Positions 1 through 11,011 of a DNA stretch of 64,000 nucleotides are shown here, one piece after another. Below the pieces are notes generated by a model. The model saw only the letters and a program-made list of their open reading frames with translations. It ran no database searches and was not told the DNA's origin. The position numbers and the translations under genes are program-made. How positions within the stretch are numbered: the first letter of the stretch is position 1; every line of letters starts with the position of its first letter. Origin of the DNA: Cryphonectria parasitica EP155 (Eukaryota > Ascomycota > Sordariomycetes > Diaporthales > Cryphonectriaceae); assembly GCF_011745365.1 (NCBI RefSeq), contig NW_024468911.1, forward strand, positions 5,078,759-5,142,758, in the 5' to 3' direction.

Positions 1-2
1 GC

Positions 3-251
3 GCCTCGACAGGCGCCACTCGAGGCCGCTACTCATATGGTCCTAACGACATAGACAAGGTCCAAACCAGCCCACGTCTGGACGACGAAGGGAGGCATCT
101 GGCGAACAAGAGATTTGTGACCCAGAGGCGTGCCGACTCGACATTGGATCGGCTCAACATGGACCTCCAGGGGCTGATCAGACAGGGCCAGGAGGCGCTG
201 GGTGCAACCTTTGATGTCAACATGGACGATGGCTGGGAGGAGGACACGTGA
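3..251 (+). CDS. C-terminal end of an unrecognised protein (5' truncated by window edge)
   Basis: An open frame enters from the left edge and ends at TGA 249-251, giving about 82 residues. The tail is hydrophilic and probably helical (for example RRADSTLDRLNMDLQGLI), then acidic, ending DDGWEEDT. The density of charged and helix-forming residues, and the lack of stops in this frame while others are interrupted, support coding. It contains an internal Met but no plausible local start, so the gene begins outside the window. I do not recognise the family; a coiled-coil structural protein, such as a kinetochore or spindle subunit, is only a guess. Confidence 0.55.
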   Translation, partial: ASTGATRGRYSYGPNDIDKVQTSPRLDDEGRHLANKRFVTQRRADSTLDRLNMDLQGLIRQGQEALGATFDVNMDDGWEEDT

Positions 252-1157
252 GGAACAGGCCAACTTGGACTACGTCTGTGTGATATGATGACTCGTCGCG
301 GAAGCTGCCTCTGCCTGTTCGACTGCACAATGACGGTCTGGCTGGGCACTATGCAACATTGTCATGGTGTGTTATACGGTATACTGGTGGTGTTCTTGGA
401 TTATCTTTTTTTTTCTTCCCTATTTTTTCCCCTGCGAGGAGTTCAGGATAGGTAGCTTGTTTGAAAGTCCTGTATTTAGCATTAGGCGCGTCTGGCTTTG
501 GCTCTGAAAGATACTTCATGTATGTTCTCACTAGTCCCTGAAATCATTACCTCTTGGTCTCTCGGCTTGGTGTGTCCAAGATTTGCTGTGCTATGGGGAC
601 GGTTCTTGATGCTAGGTCTACTTAGATCTGCCTGGCGGCCCTGGGTTCTGCCTAGGGGGTCTGATTAGGCATGCTAAGGTAAGGTGGGGAGAAGCTAAGT
701 GCGGCCCCTCCCCTGCCTGATCTGCCTCTAGTGTACCTAGAACCTGCCGCCAGGGGTCCATGGCCGTCATTACCTCGTCCACCCATATCCTTTCTGAGCT
801 TCGTCTTGACGCTTTTTGTTTTGTTTCAACTGCTTAAAACCCCTCTGCCCCTCTACACCGCACCGCTTACATTACCTATTTCTTTTCGTTACAAACGACC
901 ACTCTGTACCCCTTCATCACGCACAGCGCCGGTCCTTGGTGTGCATCTCCTCCATCTAGGGCGAACCTCGTTCTCAAATAAGCCAGCGTTGTCCCCCGCT
1001 GCCTGCACAGGCCATCGCCAAGCATCTTCTGGCTACGTTCTGTCTTTGGCCAGAGCCGAACCACGCTGAAACATTCGCCTCTATCCTTCATCTCTTTGAA
1101 CCCCGAGGAACTTACCTTCATGCCGTGATTGTTGCCCTGGAGAAGGGCGATGAAGCC
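252..1157. other. Intergenic: 3' region of the first gene and promoter/5' leader of the next
   Basis: No protein-coding signal is seen. A T-rich stretch (about 401-431) fits the 3' end of the upstream gene. From about 780 the sequence becomes pyrimidine-rich, as is usual for fungal 5' leaders, and leads into the ATG at 1158. Confidence 0.5.
1120..1128 (+). promoter_or_regulatory. Minimal upstream ORF (ATG CCG TGA)
   Basis: A two-codon upstream ORF lies 30 nt before the main ATG at 1158. Another out-of-frame ATG lies at 1150. If both are in the mRNA, start choice could be modulated. The main ATG has the better context (GCCATGG). Presence in the transcript is inferred. Confidence 0.3.
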
Positions 1158-3764
1158 ATGGCCCAAGCCCCGCACCCCGCGACGGAGCCCGCCAGCTACC
1201 AACGGCACTATCCTCTCGATCTGCCCTCTGGGCTGCCCTTCGAGAGATACGAACACCGACGTCTTACGGCACGTGACATCCTCGTCCACCGGATAGTATC
1301 AAAGCTCTTGTCTCCCACGCCAGCGTTCGCCTCAGCCTTGGACGCCCATCGCCCGACCTCAAATCCCAGCCGCTCCAGCTCGTCCCACTCTTATCACAAC
1401 TTTGGTCCTCTCAGGCCGGTCGACAAGACTCTCGCCCGAGATGTTGAGCTCCTCCGCAAGATGCTCATCACTAGCAGCACCGAGGAGTGGGTTTCGCAGA
1501 CTTTGGTCAAGCCCTTCACTTCATTCGTGGTTAATATTTGGGTAAACCGACCGCCAGAAGAGCTCTTGCTCCCACGCCACAGGACCGATTTTCAGGAGTC
1601 AACAATCGAGGAGGAAATTCTAGATTTGATACGAAGGCACTACATGGAGACAGATGACGCGACAACTAGGCTGTGGCTTCAAACGCTACAACCATCACGA
1701 CCATCGAGCTATACAACCCTGCCGGGGAAGACGGCTAAAAAGGGCTCGTTCAAGAGGCTTGTCCAGGAACGAAAGCAAACCGAAGAACAAAAGGCTGCGG
1801 AGGATTACAAGAGGTGGTATGACAACGACACTGCGCTCCTGAAGGCTTTGCAAGAGCAGACACTCACTTCGAACCAGCGTGGGCTGTATGAGGGAGGCGC
1901 TTTTCTCTATGCATTGCGAAAGCCGCTCTCAAAGTCAAGAGCCATTCGCCAAAATTTTCACAAGACGACGGAGTGGAGGGAAAAATCATTCTTCGCGGTC
2001 GAGGGTGCCTCACAGACTATCAGAGACGAGGTGTACCCGTGGCCTGAGCATCATGCCCCGCGCCGAGTCCTGCATATGCCGTCATTTTATGGCTGGCGGC
2101 AGAAGCATGAGTACTTCCAGACAGAACAGATGCCAGTCGACTTTGCGAGCGGCAGGACTGGCCGTGGTCGGGACCGAGACGGTATCTGGTCCACGAGTCG
2201 CTGGTCTGGCGATGATTTACCGCGTGGTCGGATGATGAGGCGTGGTCGTCGACGCGCGACAAGCGAACCGCCACCAGGACTATTTACCGCGGCACGCCTG
2301 CCCTTCAGCTTTAATGCCACCAGAGAGCTGCTCATCTTCCCCAAGATGAGCCTTGCAACGATTGAGCGTCGGGCTCGGAGGCGCAGCCTGAGCCGGACCA
2401 GGGTCGCCGAAATGTTCAACTGGGATGTTGTGCTTACCAAGCCACCTGCGAGACCACAGATCAAGGCGACTTTTGAGCTGCATCTGAAGATACCCTCCCA
2501 GCATATGCATGTGAAACGTCAGGCATTCCATCGTAAGAGGGTTTGTGACCTCTTCTCCGCACGCCATATCGGCGACTATGCCTATCCTCTCTGCGATTCC
2601 GATCTCGACAAGTGTTTTCTGAATATCAACAGGTGGTTAGATACACCAGCGGCCCACGATTATATTGCTGCCTGGTTGTGGGAGTGGGGGCCTGAATTTG
2701 TTATCACCGTCCGATTTATCGGGGACAGACATACGACCATGGAGATCGAAGGACGAGGACATTACAAGCCAGACACGTGTTGGGGGGCTCGCCCTGTCTA
2801 TTCGGTCTTGCCGGCCGAGTTATCTTCGCCGCTATCAGCACAGTTGTTGCAGAGCTCAAAGCCCTCCTGGCCGGCACCATGTGCAAACTGTACTTCCTCG
2901 ACGCATGTCACAGCGAGGTGTACATTGCCCTGCGGCTACTGCGGTGCTCCAAACCCGGACTTGAAACGGTTTTATGACGGTCTTGGCCCCTTCGCCGGTC
3001 ACTTTCTATCCAGGGCAGTGGGCGGCGCGTCCGAAGCTGGTCAGCACCATAATCTACATCTCGCACCAAACTGCCCCGTATCGAAGCAGAACCGTTGCAA
3101 GTGCGTTCCTTTTCCACAGTACCACGTCGCGGACAAGTGTCCCATCCTGTGCTCCCGCAGCTGCGGCAACACGCACCCCGCGGGCCATTTCAAGCACAAA
3201 AACGCGATGGGTTGCAAAAGTCGTTGTTGTATGTGCGGTATCAAAGGCCACAGTGGACATCAATGTAAGTTGCGCCGGTGCAGGTGTGGCTTGGAGCATC
3301 TAGGTCAGGATTGTTGCTTTCATCCGGAGTGTCGGGTGAATGGTTGTGACCGTTTCTTGTGCGGCATCCACTGCAAAATATGTGGGGTCGACCGGGACCA
3401 GCTCGATGATGGATTTTTCCTTGTCGAGCGGATGTGCCCTACTTGCTTGCAGGGTAGGGGCAGGTCCACCTTTATCACTGTGAAGACCGTGGCCGAGGTG
3501 AAGAATGAAGACGTTCCTGAGCACAATGTCGACAACAACCCCCAAGATGACGAGACGGCCTCGTCTACACCGAGAACGGCAAGGAGGAACAAACGCAAAC
3601 ACAGGCCACCACCCGGCTCAGTTAAGAAGGAAGAAGCAAAGCCATGGTATTCTCCCCTAGAGCCTCGTATGCGGCCAGTAGTCATGTCCAAGACAGGGAA
3701 GAATACCGCCAAGTGGGCCGGGGCGGATGCGGTTGCGGCAGTCAGGATAGGAGGTTGTCGATAG
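1158..3764 (+). CDS. Large cysteine-rich protein with a CCHC zinc knuckle, function unknown
   Basis: A single exon of 868 aa. The frame is open further upstream, but 1158 is the first ATG and sits in a strong context (GCCATGG). Residues 1-570 are mostly basic and low in recognisable domains, with an Arg-rich patch near 350-390. Residues about 575-765 hold dozens of Cys and His in CxxC and CxC pairs, including a perfect CCHC knuckle (CCMCGIKGHSGHQC, spacing C-x2-C-x4-H-x4-C) near residue 690. A Lys/Arg-rich tail with a possible nuclear signal (RRNKRKHR) follows. The fold suggests zinc-dependent nucleic-acid or protein binding. There is no reverse transcriptase, integrase or protease, so a retroelement Gag origin is possible but unsupported. 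I do not recognise a named family. Confidence 0.8.
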   Translation: MAQAPHPATEPASYQRHYPLDLPSGLPFERYEHRRLTARDILVHRIVSKLLSPTPAFASALDAHRPTSNPSRSSSSHSYHNFGPLRPVDKTLARDVELLRKMLITSSTEEWVSQTLVKPFTSFVVNIWVNRPPEELLLPRHRTDFQESTIEEEILDLIRRHYMETDDATTRLWLQTLQPSRPSSYTTLPGKTAKKGSFKRLVQERKQTEEQKAAEDYKRWYDNDTALLKALQEQTLTSNQRGLYEGGAFLYALRKPLSKSRAIRQNFHKTTEWREKSFFAVEGASQTIRDEVYPWPEHHAPRRVLHMPSFYGWRQKHEYFQTEQMPVDFASGRTGRGRDRDGIWSTSRWSGDDLPRGRMMRRGRRRATSEPPPGLFTAARLPFSFNATRELLIFPKMSLATIERRARRRSLSRTRVAEMFNWDVVLTKPPARPQIKATFELHLKIPSQHMHVKRQAFHRKRVCDLFSARHIGDYAYPLCDSDLDKCFLNINRWLDTPAAHDYIAAWLWEWGPEFVITVRFIGDRHTTMEIEGRGHYKPDTCWGARPVYSVLPAELSSPLSAQLLQSSKPSWPAPCANCTSSTHVTARCTLPCGYCGAPNPDLKRFYDGLGPFAGHFLSRAVGGASEAGQHHNLHLAPNCPVSKQNRCKCVPFPQYHVADKCPILCSRSCGNTHPAGHFKHKNAMGCKSRCCMCGIKGHSGHQCKLRRCRCGLEHLGQDCCFHPECRVNGCDRFLCGIHCKICGVDRDQLDDGFFLVERMCPTCLQGRGRSTFITVKTVAEVKNEDVPEHNVDNNPQDDETASSTPRTARRNKRKHRPPPGSVKKEEAKPWYSPLEPRMRPVVMSKTGKNTAKWAGADAVAAVRIGGCR

Positions 3765-3959
3765 GCGCAAGAACGGGTGGATTAGGTGGATACAAGGGAA
3801 TAATAGCCTGTAAGTCTAGAGCGGGAATGAACATCCACGAGTATCGCAGACAACATATAAATATGATTACATCTAGTACTCTTAGACCCCTCTTGATGAG
3901 TATACACATGCTACTCAGCACCCATCTGGAATCGAAGCACCCGACGTCTTCTATAGAAA

Positions 3960-4690
3960 TGTATCCTACTCGGGACCGAAACATCCTTTTTCTGGTAATG
4001 GGGATGATACCGCTACTTGAGCCATCAACCAGCCGAGCTGACCGTGCAGGCCCATCAGGTCAGCGTCTTGGGATGGTAATCAACAGCAAAGAACGTGATG
4101 AGGGCTGAGATAGCTACAACCGGCTGTCAGGGCAGCGACAGGATATAGTTGTACTTCTCCCAGCTGGCCAGATGTTTGCGAGGCAGCCAATACACGGAGA
4201 TGAACGATCTGTTTGGGACAATGTTAGCCATTACATATTTTTCATGCAGCGAAAATATGCAATGTGGGAGACGGAAAAAGGGGGGGGGGGACTCCCAGTA
4301 TCGTTCGTGGGGTCTTGTACCTCATATTGCTTGGGGCCCAATACTGAATGCTCTGTATGATCAAGATTGGATTCAGCCACAGCAGGCTGGCCACAAACCT
4401 GAAGATGGTACGGTCCAATAGGCCAAAAGCGCGCGGGTTTCACCCTCGGCCCGATTCTCTCCCTTACGCTCGGTAGGTAGATTGGCCCACACCCACTGCG
4501 GCACGAGGAAGGCGAGGGCTATACACAGGCCAATGACGAAGCACCACTTGAACTGAACAGTGGGTACATGTCGTTGAACATGCGGTTGTTGCCCATCTGT
4601 GAGCGGCCCTTGGTATTGATCAATCAACCTCCGCTATGGCCGTACCACTGATACGTGAGCAAAGCTGGCCATTGGGCTGGATGGACCATT
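3960..4690 (-). pseudogene. Decayed OPT-family oligopeptide transporter (C-terminal part)
   Basis: On the minus strand several frames in succession encode typical OPT C-terminal segments. NNRMFNDMYPLF and then, one frame over, FKWCFVIGLCIALAFLVPQW lie near 4490-4590. VYWLPRKHLASWEKYNYI lies near 4143-4200. AISALITFFAVDYHPKTL follows in another frame and is succeeded by an in-frame TGA before W-A-C-T-V, where OPT proteins usually have WWGNTV. At least three frame changes and several stops separate these blocks, and no intron signals explain them. The N-terminal two thirds, including the first membrane segments, is not detectable upstream. OPT proteins are proton-coupled plasma membrane importers of tetra- and pentapeptides or related ligands; this copy cannot encode one. 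Confidence 0.7.
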
Positions 4691-6150
4691 ATACATAGGC
4701 CTATCCTTGCGAGACTTCAAGGTTCCTTCGCATGCATGCTCCGCAAGAACGGCTACGTATTGTGGTGGTTCAATTGAAGAAAGGCAGATATATACCCAAC
4801 CCGTGATCGCCAAACGTCCGCAGCGATAGCGCCGACAACTGCCCTCAGCCGTTGCACAGACGCTTGGTGCCTCTTCTGTAAGTAAGCAAAGAGGCAGGCA
4901 GGCTGCGGGGAAAGAAGTGGTCGCTGTGGGTTTTTTGATCGGCTCGTGGAGTGAGTTACTAGAGGGGCATTAACACCGAGGTCAGTGTGACTGTGCTGGT
5001 GCCCGGGTACGCTAGGATCTGTCTCCCCGTGTCCTCCTCCTCCTCCTCCTCTTCCCTGCATTTAGTCCTGCATTTATTATTCGTGTCTGTGTGTTCTGTA
5101 GTGGCCGTTAGATGTGATTAGAATGTAACGTGGCACGCGTGGTACAAGGTTATAGGCCAATAATGACACCGCCGTGCCGAGACCCTGGGTTGTATGTGAG
5201 TGGATATGCTAATATTGCGTGCTGATAGTATATCTCAGAATGGATCGACGAGAGCGTCAGGTGATACGACTATACCATAGTAGCCCATGTGGACTTTGCT
5301 TGATACGACCTGAAATGACATCCATCATCTGTCAGATATATTTCCTAGGCCCAGTTGAAGAGGGTTCATGTTTATCGGCCACAAACCTTATAAGGTTCAC
5401 TGCGCAAACTCTATACTAGGTTGTTTATCATGAATCCCAAGAAACCTTACCCAGAACATGGCCGCTGTTATCTGACCCTATTTTGAGTGTGTAGGTACGG
5501 TTTTTCTTCCCCTGCCCTGGCATTTTACACGTGGATCGAATCGGTTACTACACCTTGGTCGGTAAGGCCCACAATCATTACCGAGAAAAGGGAACCAACT
5601 TGAGAAGTCTCGTCGGTTGGAGCGGCCATGGCAAAAGCCGAGACCTTGCAGTACTCCCATGTGCATGTTTAGTCCTGCCGACTTAGAAAGTAAGCCAGGG
5701 GGCCTAATCTAGATTTCACTCCGCGGTGCGGGACTTCGGACTGCGATTCTCCACACGGGTATTATTACCAATACTGAGACAAAATCGCTTTAAATGCAAA
5801 AAGTATCAACAACGTTCTATGCCCAATTCGCCTCTCATGCATGAGTCTGCTTCAAAAATGACCACGAACATGACCAGTCAGCTTTTTTTAGCTGCCAACT
5901 CACCGAGGACCCCAGTCATTGAATGTGGTTCACCGACTCGCAAGGTGGATATCCTCCGGATCCACCCTCGCTCTGTCACTGGGTCATACCAAGATGCATA
6001 CCCCATACGGACATATAGTCTGCCATAGTGCATATGCCGTTGGGTGTTGCATGCATGCAGGCTGCACGTGTCTGCATCCCCGACAGGGACACAAGCGCAG
6101 AGACGAAAAGGATAGATCAAAATTTTGAAAGGAATTGCCCACATTGTCGG
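4691..6150. other. Intergenic, no supported gene
   Basis: Only short overlapping frames without domain character are seen. The left part may hold further unrecognisable OPT debris. A CCT microsatellite lies at about 5032-5053. Confidence 0.4.
5032..5053. repeat. (CCT)n microsatellite
   Basis: About seven tandem TCC/CCT triplets in intergenic DNA. Confidence 0.8.
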
Positions 6151-6763
6151 TCAAAATGTCGGCGCATCCTTCGCGATGGGCTGGAGTTGACCAGCACCCT
6201 TGAAGACCTCGAGGATGCTGGCCTGCTCCGCGAGTACCAGCCTCTCGGTCTGTGTCCCCAGCTTCGACAGTGCCCTCCACCTCTCCAGGTCCTCAGGATT
6301 GCGCTTGTCTCCGTGTGCATCCTGCGGTTGTTCCCAGTGGCCCTTTGAGAAAGCCGCTCCAGTGCTGATTCTCTTGTTCGGAATGTCGTAGATCAGAGAC
6401 ACGAACGTCCCGGTTTCCCTGTGTACACACAATTTGTCGTTAGCACCAGAATAATATCTGGGCATCACGTTCAAGGGAAAAGGGGGGGGGGGGCCTTTAC
6501 TCCAAGAAGTTGCACTGCCATATCTCGCCTGGTCTGACACACTGGTAGGCACAGGTCTGATAGTTCAGTCTACCCTTCATAGGGCCGCCGTGGATCGAGT
6601 AGATGACGCGGTTCTCCGAGAAGAACCAGAACTCATAACGCCATTTCTCAGGGTTGCCGTTCTCGTCTGCGGCGTCGTAGTCGTATACCAGGTGGGTATC
6701 GAGGATATCGTCCTTGAAAGATGGGTGCAGGGCAGAGTGTGTGAAAAACTGTGGTAGTCCCAT
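6151..6763 (-). CDS. Phenolic acid (hydroxycinnamate) decarboxylase
   Basis: Two exons, 6501-6763 and 6418-6151. The 82-nt intron 6419-6500 has donor GTAAAG and acceptor ACACAG. The product is 176 aa, the usual PAD length. The family removes CO2 without a cofactor from ferulic, p-coumaric or caffeic acid to give 4-vinylphenols, in the cytosol. Visible family features are the N-terminal strand THLVYDYD carrying the Tyr pair, the WRYEFWFFSENRVIYSIHGG block with the substrate-binding Arg before IHGG, and FLEETGT across the splice junction, which carries the acid/base Glu (SWTEPTGT in bacterial PadC). The intron has 12 consecutive Cs just after the donor. The gene is co-directional with the P450 665 nt upstream. 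This fits detoxification of plant phenolics. Confidence 0.93.
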
Positions 6764-7428
6764 TGTGGTTTACTTTTGTGTTATCCCGTGTGAGCTTGGC
6801 GAAGGGAGAGAGGGAGGGAGGAGTAGAAGCTGGTTTAGAGCACTCTGGGAGATGGAGGATGAGGACATCTAAAATTATAGATTGCAGCACACATCGCCCT
6901 TTTATGTTGGAAATGACAAATTATGGAGCAAAAAATCAGAGGCCCCTCGTTCCATCATGACGTCTTTTCTTTTGGAGGGGTCATTCGATCTCGGGGTGGA
7001 TACTTTGGCCAGGCGATGTTGTCTCTAAACACATGAGTCGGTCAAGGGTTGGACGCACCAACGGGGAGGGATCCATGTCGAGTAACCGATGTTGTACCAT
7101 TATAATAATGAACCACCTGCATTATATACATATTTAGAGCATTCTGGGCAATTTAGCTTTCTGATAGGATACCCGTGCGTGTCGTGGAACCCCTTAGTGG
7201 ACGGGAAGAACCGGTATGATGCCACCAACAGCTGGCCGAGAGATTATCTCATCTCGAGGAGGAGGGAGGGACGGGGCGGGGGATTACTCCAGACCGGGTT
7301 GCCGACCTCCTTCTGTGAACACTCTTATCAAACTGAACCTTGATTCCCAACCCACATGTAAACTTTGTCCTTCAGCTCTGGGCCACTACCACTGTGGCTT
7401 TTGTTCGTAAGTTTACCATATCGTCCAC
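6764..7428. other. Intergenic between P450 3' end and PAD promoter
   Basis: No coding signal is seen. It holds the PAD upstream region and the P450 3' region. An AT-rich stretch lies near 7097-7135. Confidence 0.4.
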
Positions 7429-9107
7429 TTACTGCTTCCCCGCCGCTCGAAGGCTAACCTTGACACCGTTGGCGCTGCAGGTTGTGAGAGTGAGGTTGTG
7501 CCGCACAACTGGGTCCGGCTCCCTGTTTTCCATCGCTTCAAATCGTTGCAGCAGCCTCACAGTCACGTAACTTGCTTCCGTCAGCGCAAACTGCTGGCCC
7601 AGGCAGATTCGTGGCCCACTGAGTAAAGGCAGAGCGTCAGCATTGTTCAGATTTCTTGTATCTCTCAGTGTGGCGGCAAAAGAAAAAAAGTAAAAACCAC
7701 TTACCCATTGAATGGTACGTATTCCCATCCGACCTTCTTGTTCTCCCATCGCTCTGGGATGAACTCGTCCGCATCAGGACCCCAGATGTCCTTGCGCCGG
7801 TGCAGGATGTGAACACAGTACTCAACAGACTGGCCCTTGCGGACAAAGACAGGCGACTTCCCATCCGGACCACCACCCACGGGCAGTTTGGTGTCCTTGT
7901 AAGCCTGGCGGCCGTTGATGGGGACGATGGGGTGCAGCCGCAGCGTCTCGTTGAGGCAGTACTGGAGAGGCTGGCAGTTCTTGAGCTTGGAGAAGGTAAT
8001 CTCCTTGGGCTGGGCGTAGGTGCCAAAGTCCTCGATGATGGTATCGCGCAGCTTCTTGTAGCGTACAGGATCCCGCGACAGCAGCATGAACAGGTAGCCC
8101 AGCGTCGAGGCGGTGGTGTCACGACCGGCCAGCAGCATGTGCATGATCTGGGAGCGCAGCTCGATCGGGTCGCGTGTCTTCTCGGCCAGCGCGTCCAGGA
8201 AGACAAACTTGGGCTTGGGATTCGCCTCGACCTCCTTCTCCGCCTGGCGCAGGTCCTTGTTCAGTGCCCTCCTCACATAATGGTCCATGAAGCTGTTGCA
8301 CTGCCTGATACACTTGCGGAACTCCCTGGACGTGTAGAGATAGTACTGCGGGCCCAGGCGCGCCCGCTGGGCCAGTGCCCACTGGCCTCTGTCGAAGGCC
8401 CAGGCAAAGTCCACGTTGTGCAGAGCTTCGGCCGAGTTCCGAGATCGTGGGTAGTCCGGGATGTGCTGCAGCTGGGTGTCTGCGGACTCGCCCAGCAGGA
8501 ACTCCGTGGCCGAGTCGAGGGTGAGGCGGAAGAAGAGTGCCTGGAGGTCGACCACGTTGGTCCACCCGTCGGGCTTCAGCTTGGCGTCGAGGGCGCTCAT
8601 CATGTTCTGCACGTGCCGCTCCTCGAGATCCAGGTCGCTCACTTGGTCCCTGGTGAACTGTGGCCGCATCATCTCCCGCGAGTGCTTCCAGTCGGCGCCA
8701 GACTGTGTAAAGATGCCATTTCCCAGCATTGGCCAGAACGTGGCGCGCCTCTGTTCTCCCAGGTCAAACGTTCCGAACTGGGTTGCCAGGATGGCCTGGA
8801 TATTCTGTGGATCGTGTGTGCTGATGATCTTGGTGCCAAACAGACGATAGCTCCATGTGTAAACGCCCATCTTGTCGGCCTGCCCTACCATGTACTCCGG
8901 GAACAGTTTCTTCTCGTCGGCAGCCATGGAGTCCATAACCTTGTCGATGCCCAGTGGTAATCGGTTGCGTTGCTCCGGCGGCTCTTTGCAGCCCCATTCC
9001 TCCGCTTTGGCTGCGACCCGCCGCGACGTGATGATGTAGTCCAGCAGCAGGAAGACGAGGTACGAGCCACCGACGATGGCCGTCAGGATGACTGAGATGT
9101 GCGCCAT
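7429..9107 (-). CDS. Cytochrome P450, CYP52-type (alkane/fatty-acid hydroxylase-like)
   Basis: Two exons, 7705-9107 and 7618-7429. The 86-nt intron 7619-7704 (GTAAGT...CTCAG) interrupts the heme-binding loop and splices to [17 protein letters not shown]. The product is 530 aa. An N-terminal ER anchor spans about residues 5-27. The I-helix oxygen motif AGRDTT lies near 320, the K-helix ExxR in NETLRLHP near 384, and the heme-ligand Cys near 473. The [17 protein letters not shown] sequence is characteristic of the CYP52 clan, whose members hydroxylate the terminal carbon of n-alkanes and fatty acids with NADPH-P450 reductase. All key residues are present. The exact CYP family (CYP52, CYP539, CYP584 or a relative) cannot be fixed by eye. 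It lies upstream of PAD on the same strand. Confidence 0.94.
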
Positions 9108-10993
9108 CGTGGGCAGTTGGATTGGAGGCGAGCGTCGTTATGCGATAGGTGCTATGCTGCTTACAAGAGAGCACAGTAAGATGATCGATTGGCTGGTGTG
9201 TAGGACGAAGTAATGATGCGCGCGAGTCGTTGGTTGGCGGGGTTCTATGGGGAGACAGGTCATGTAGTAAGATCTCTGTTTGCTTCGAAAAGTAGTATTC
9301 AAAGTCGAAGGGGAAAAGGCTGGATTGATATGTTCGCCTTCGGTCCGGCAATGGAAATAAGGAACAGGAGGTCGCAAGCAAGCATTACTTGCCCGTTCAT
9401 TTACAGGATCTCCGGGGTTTGTAACTAAAGGGCTTAAGTAGGCGTCATGATCCCACAGTGCTCTCCAAAAAAGGTAAGACAAAAAGAGTCGAACCTCGTT
9501 GGCTGAACCTACGGAAGCGGGGCGACGGTAGGTCAATCAAGCCGACTCCAGCACATCATAAACAGGGGCTTCATTACTATGTGTATGTACTACGATGAAA
9601 GCTACTCAACCCCAGGCCAAACTCGAGGGGAGTGTGGACTACATAGTGAGGGGGGCCCTGGCCAGACAAGGTAGAACCTGATACACGCACTGGCCGAGGA
9701 TTCCGGTAGGCCACGCAATTCGGTAGCCGCGGCCTTTCCAGCTTTTGTGCCGCAGAAACAGAGGGTTCATCCTTCCTCAGCACTGCCACAACAGAGCCGA
9801 TGCACTGCTTTACTGTGGCACATGGCCTAACTCCGCGGGGATCCGCCTCTACAACCGGCGCTGGTTCAAAGCATGGTTCCGATACTTCGATACACTGTAA
9901 CACTTACTGCGTGTACTGTACAAGAACAAATGAAGAGAGGGATGTGGGAAAATGATTTTTTTTGTTGGAATAGGGAGCTGTAACGACAACTTATGGCGGT
10001 CCTGATGTATAGCATTGGAAAATTGAATCCATCATCGTCATATTTCCTCCTTCCATTCCCCCCTCCTCCTTCTTCCTTAATCTCTCTGGCTGTATGTCCA
10101 GCTAGACAACCGTGACCATAAGCTGCCGCAATTGGTTCAAGGACGAACGCTCAGAGGAGCCGCTGCAGGGGCCGGCCCGAGTCTCCCCCAGCGGAGTCAT
10201 CATCTTACGCCGCCTCCGTCCCAGAACTCAAGAAGCCAAGCTCAGTCCTGAACCCCATCCCCGCCCCCGCCCCCAAAGGCCATGTCGGCTGAATGCTCTG
10301 TCCTCGTGCTCTCCTAGCAGCCAAGACGTAAGAATCCTTGGGCCAGATTTGCCGAGCATGCTCCAGTAAGCGCTACTGACACCTTTTAGGGTGATACCTT
10401 TAAGCTTGTAATAGCGAAGCTAGTCTTACAATCAATGAATACAATCAATCCACACACACAACTTGTTGAAACGTCAGCGGACCTATGCCTGACCGATATC
10501 CGACGCCGAAACGAGTCCGTATCACAGCAAATCAATGAGTTATTGCGCTGTAATGTTCCACCGCTTTTACAACGTTGACAATCTCGCCGCAACTCCACCA
10601 AGCAAAGGCGCTTTGTCATTCTCCAAGTGCCCGTGCTTTCATCGGAGGCCGGATCAAAAGCTGATGTGTCACTGCGTGCTTCGTAGCATAATTACATGCA
10701 TGCACATCGAAATTGCCACGTCTTACTCTCGGGTGCGCAGGTGGTGTTCGCGTACATTTTTCTCCCCTTGGAGCTCTTGATTCAAATCTGCGAGCCAAAT
10801 GACGACCTCAGTTTCTCATTAAACTGATTGGTATACAACGCCAAACTGACTACAGAATGTTCAATCATTGATCAGAGGCAGCATTTCTGCAATCGCTACT
10901 GCGATGTTGATTTTACACCCCAAACAAAATTCCTGGTAAAAACACATAACATTTTGGACCATGTTCAATTAGCTGTGGAGTTATTCTTATGAT

Positions 10994-11011
10994 AACTGTC
11001 ATCTGACAGTT
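10994..11011. repeat. Perfect 8-bp inverted repeat (hairpin)
   Basis: AACTGTCA-TC-TGACAGTT forms a perfect palindrome with a 2-nt loop. A related imperfect copy (TGACAGCTATCATGACAGTC) lies about 60 nt to the right. Function is unknown. Confidence 0.6.

Noticed and set aside
876..1289. Minus-strand ORF overlapping the start of the Cys-rich gene
   Set aside because: No homology or promoter; overlaps a well-supported start.
3241..3290. GTAAGT and CAG near 3266-3284 as an intron in the Cys-rich gene
   Set aside because: The interval would be under 20 nt, and the reading frame through it maintains the CxC spacing.
7656..8960. 434-codon plus-strand ORF antisense to the P450
   Set aside because: It is the mirror of a GC-rich coding exon; its sequence has no domain and the minus-strand P450 is complete with all motifs.
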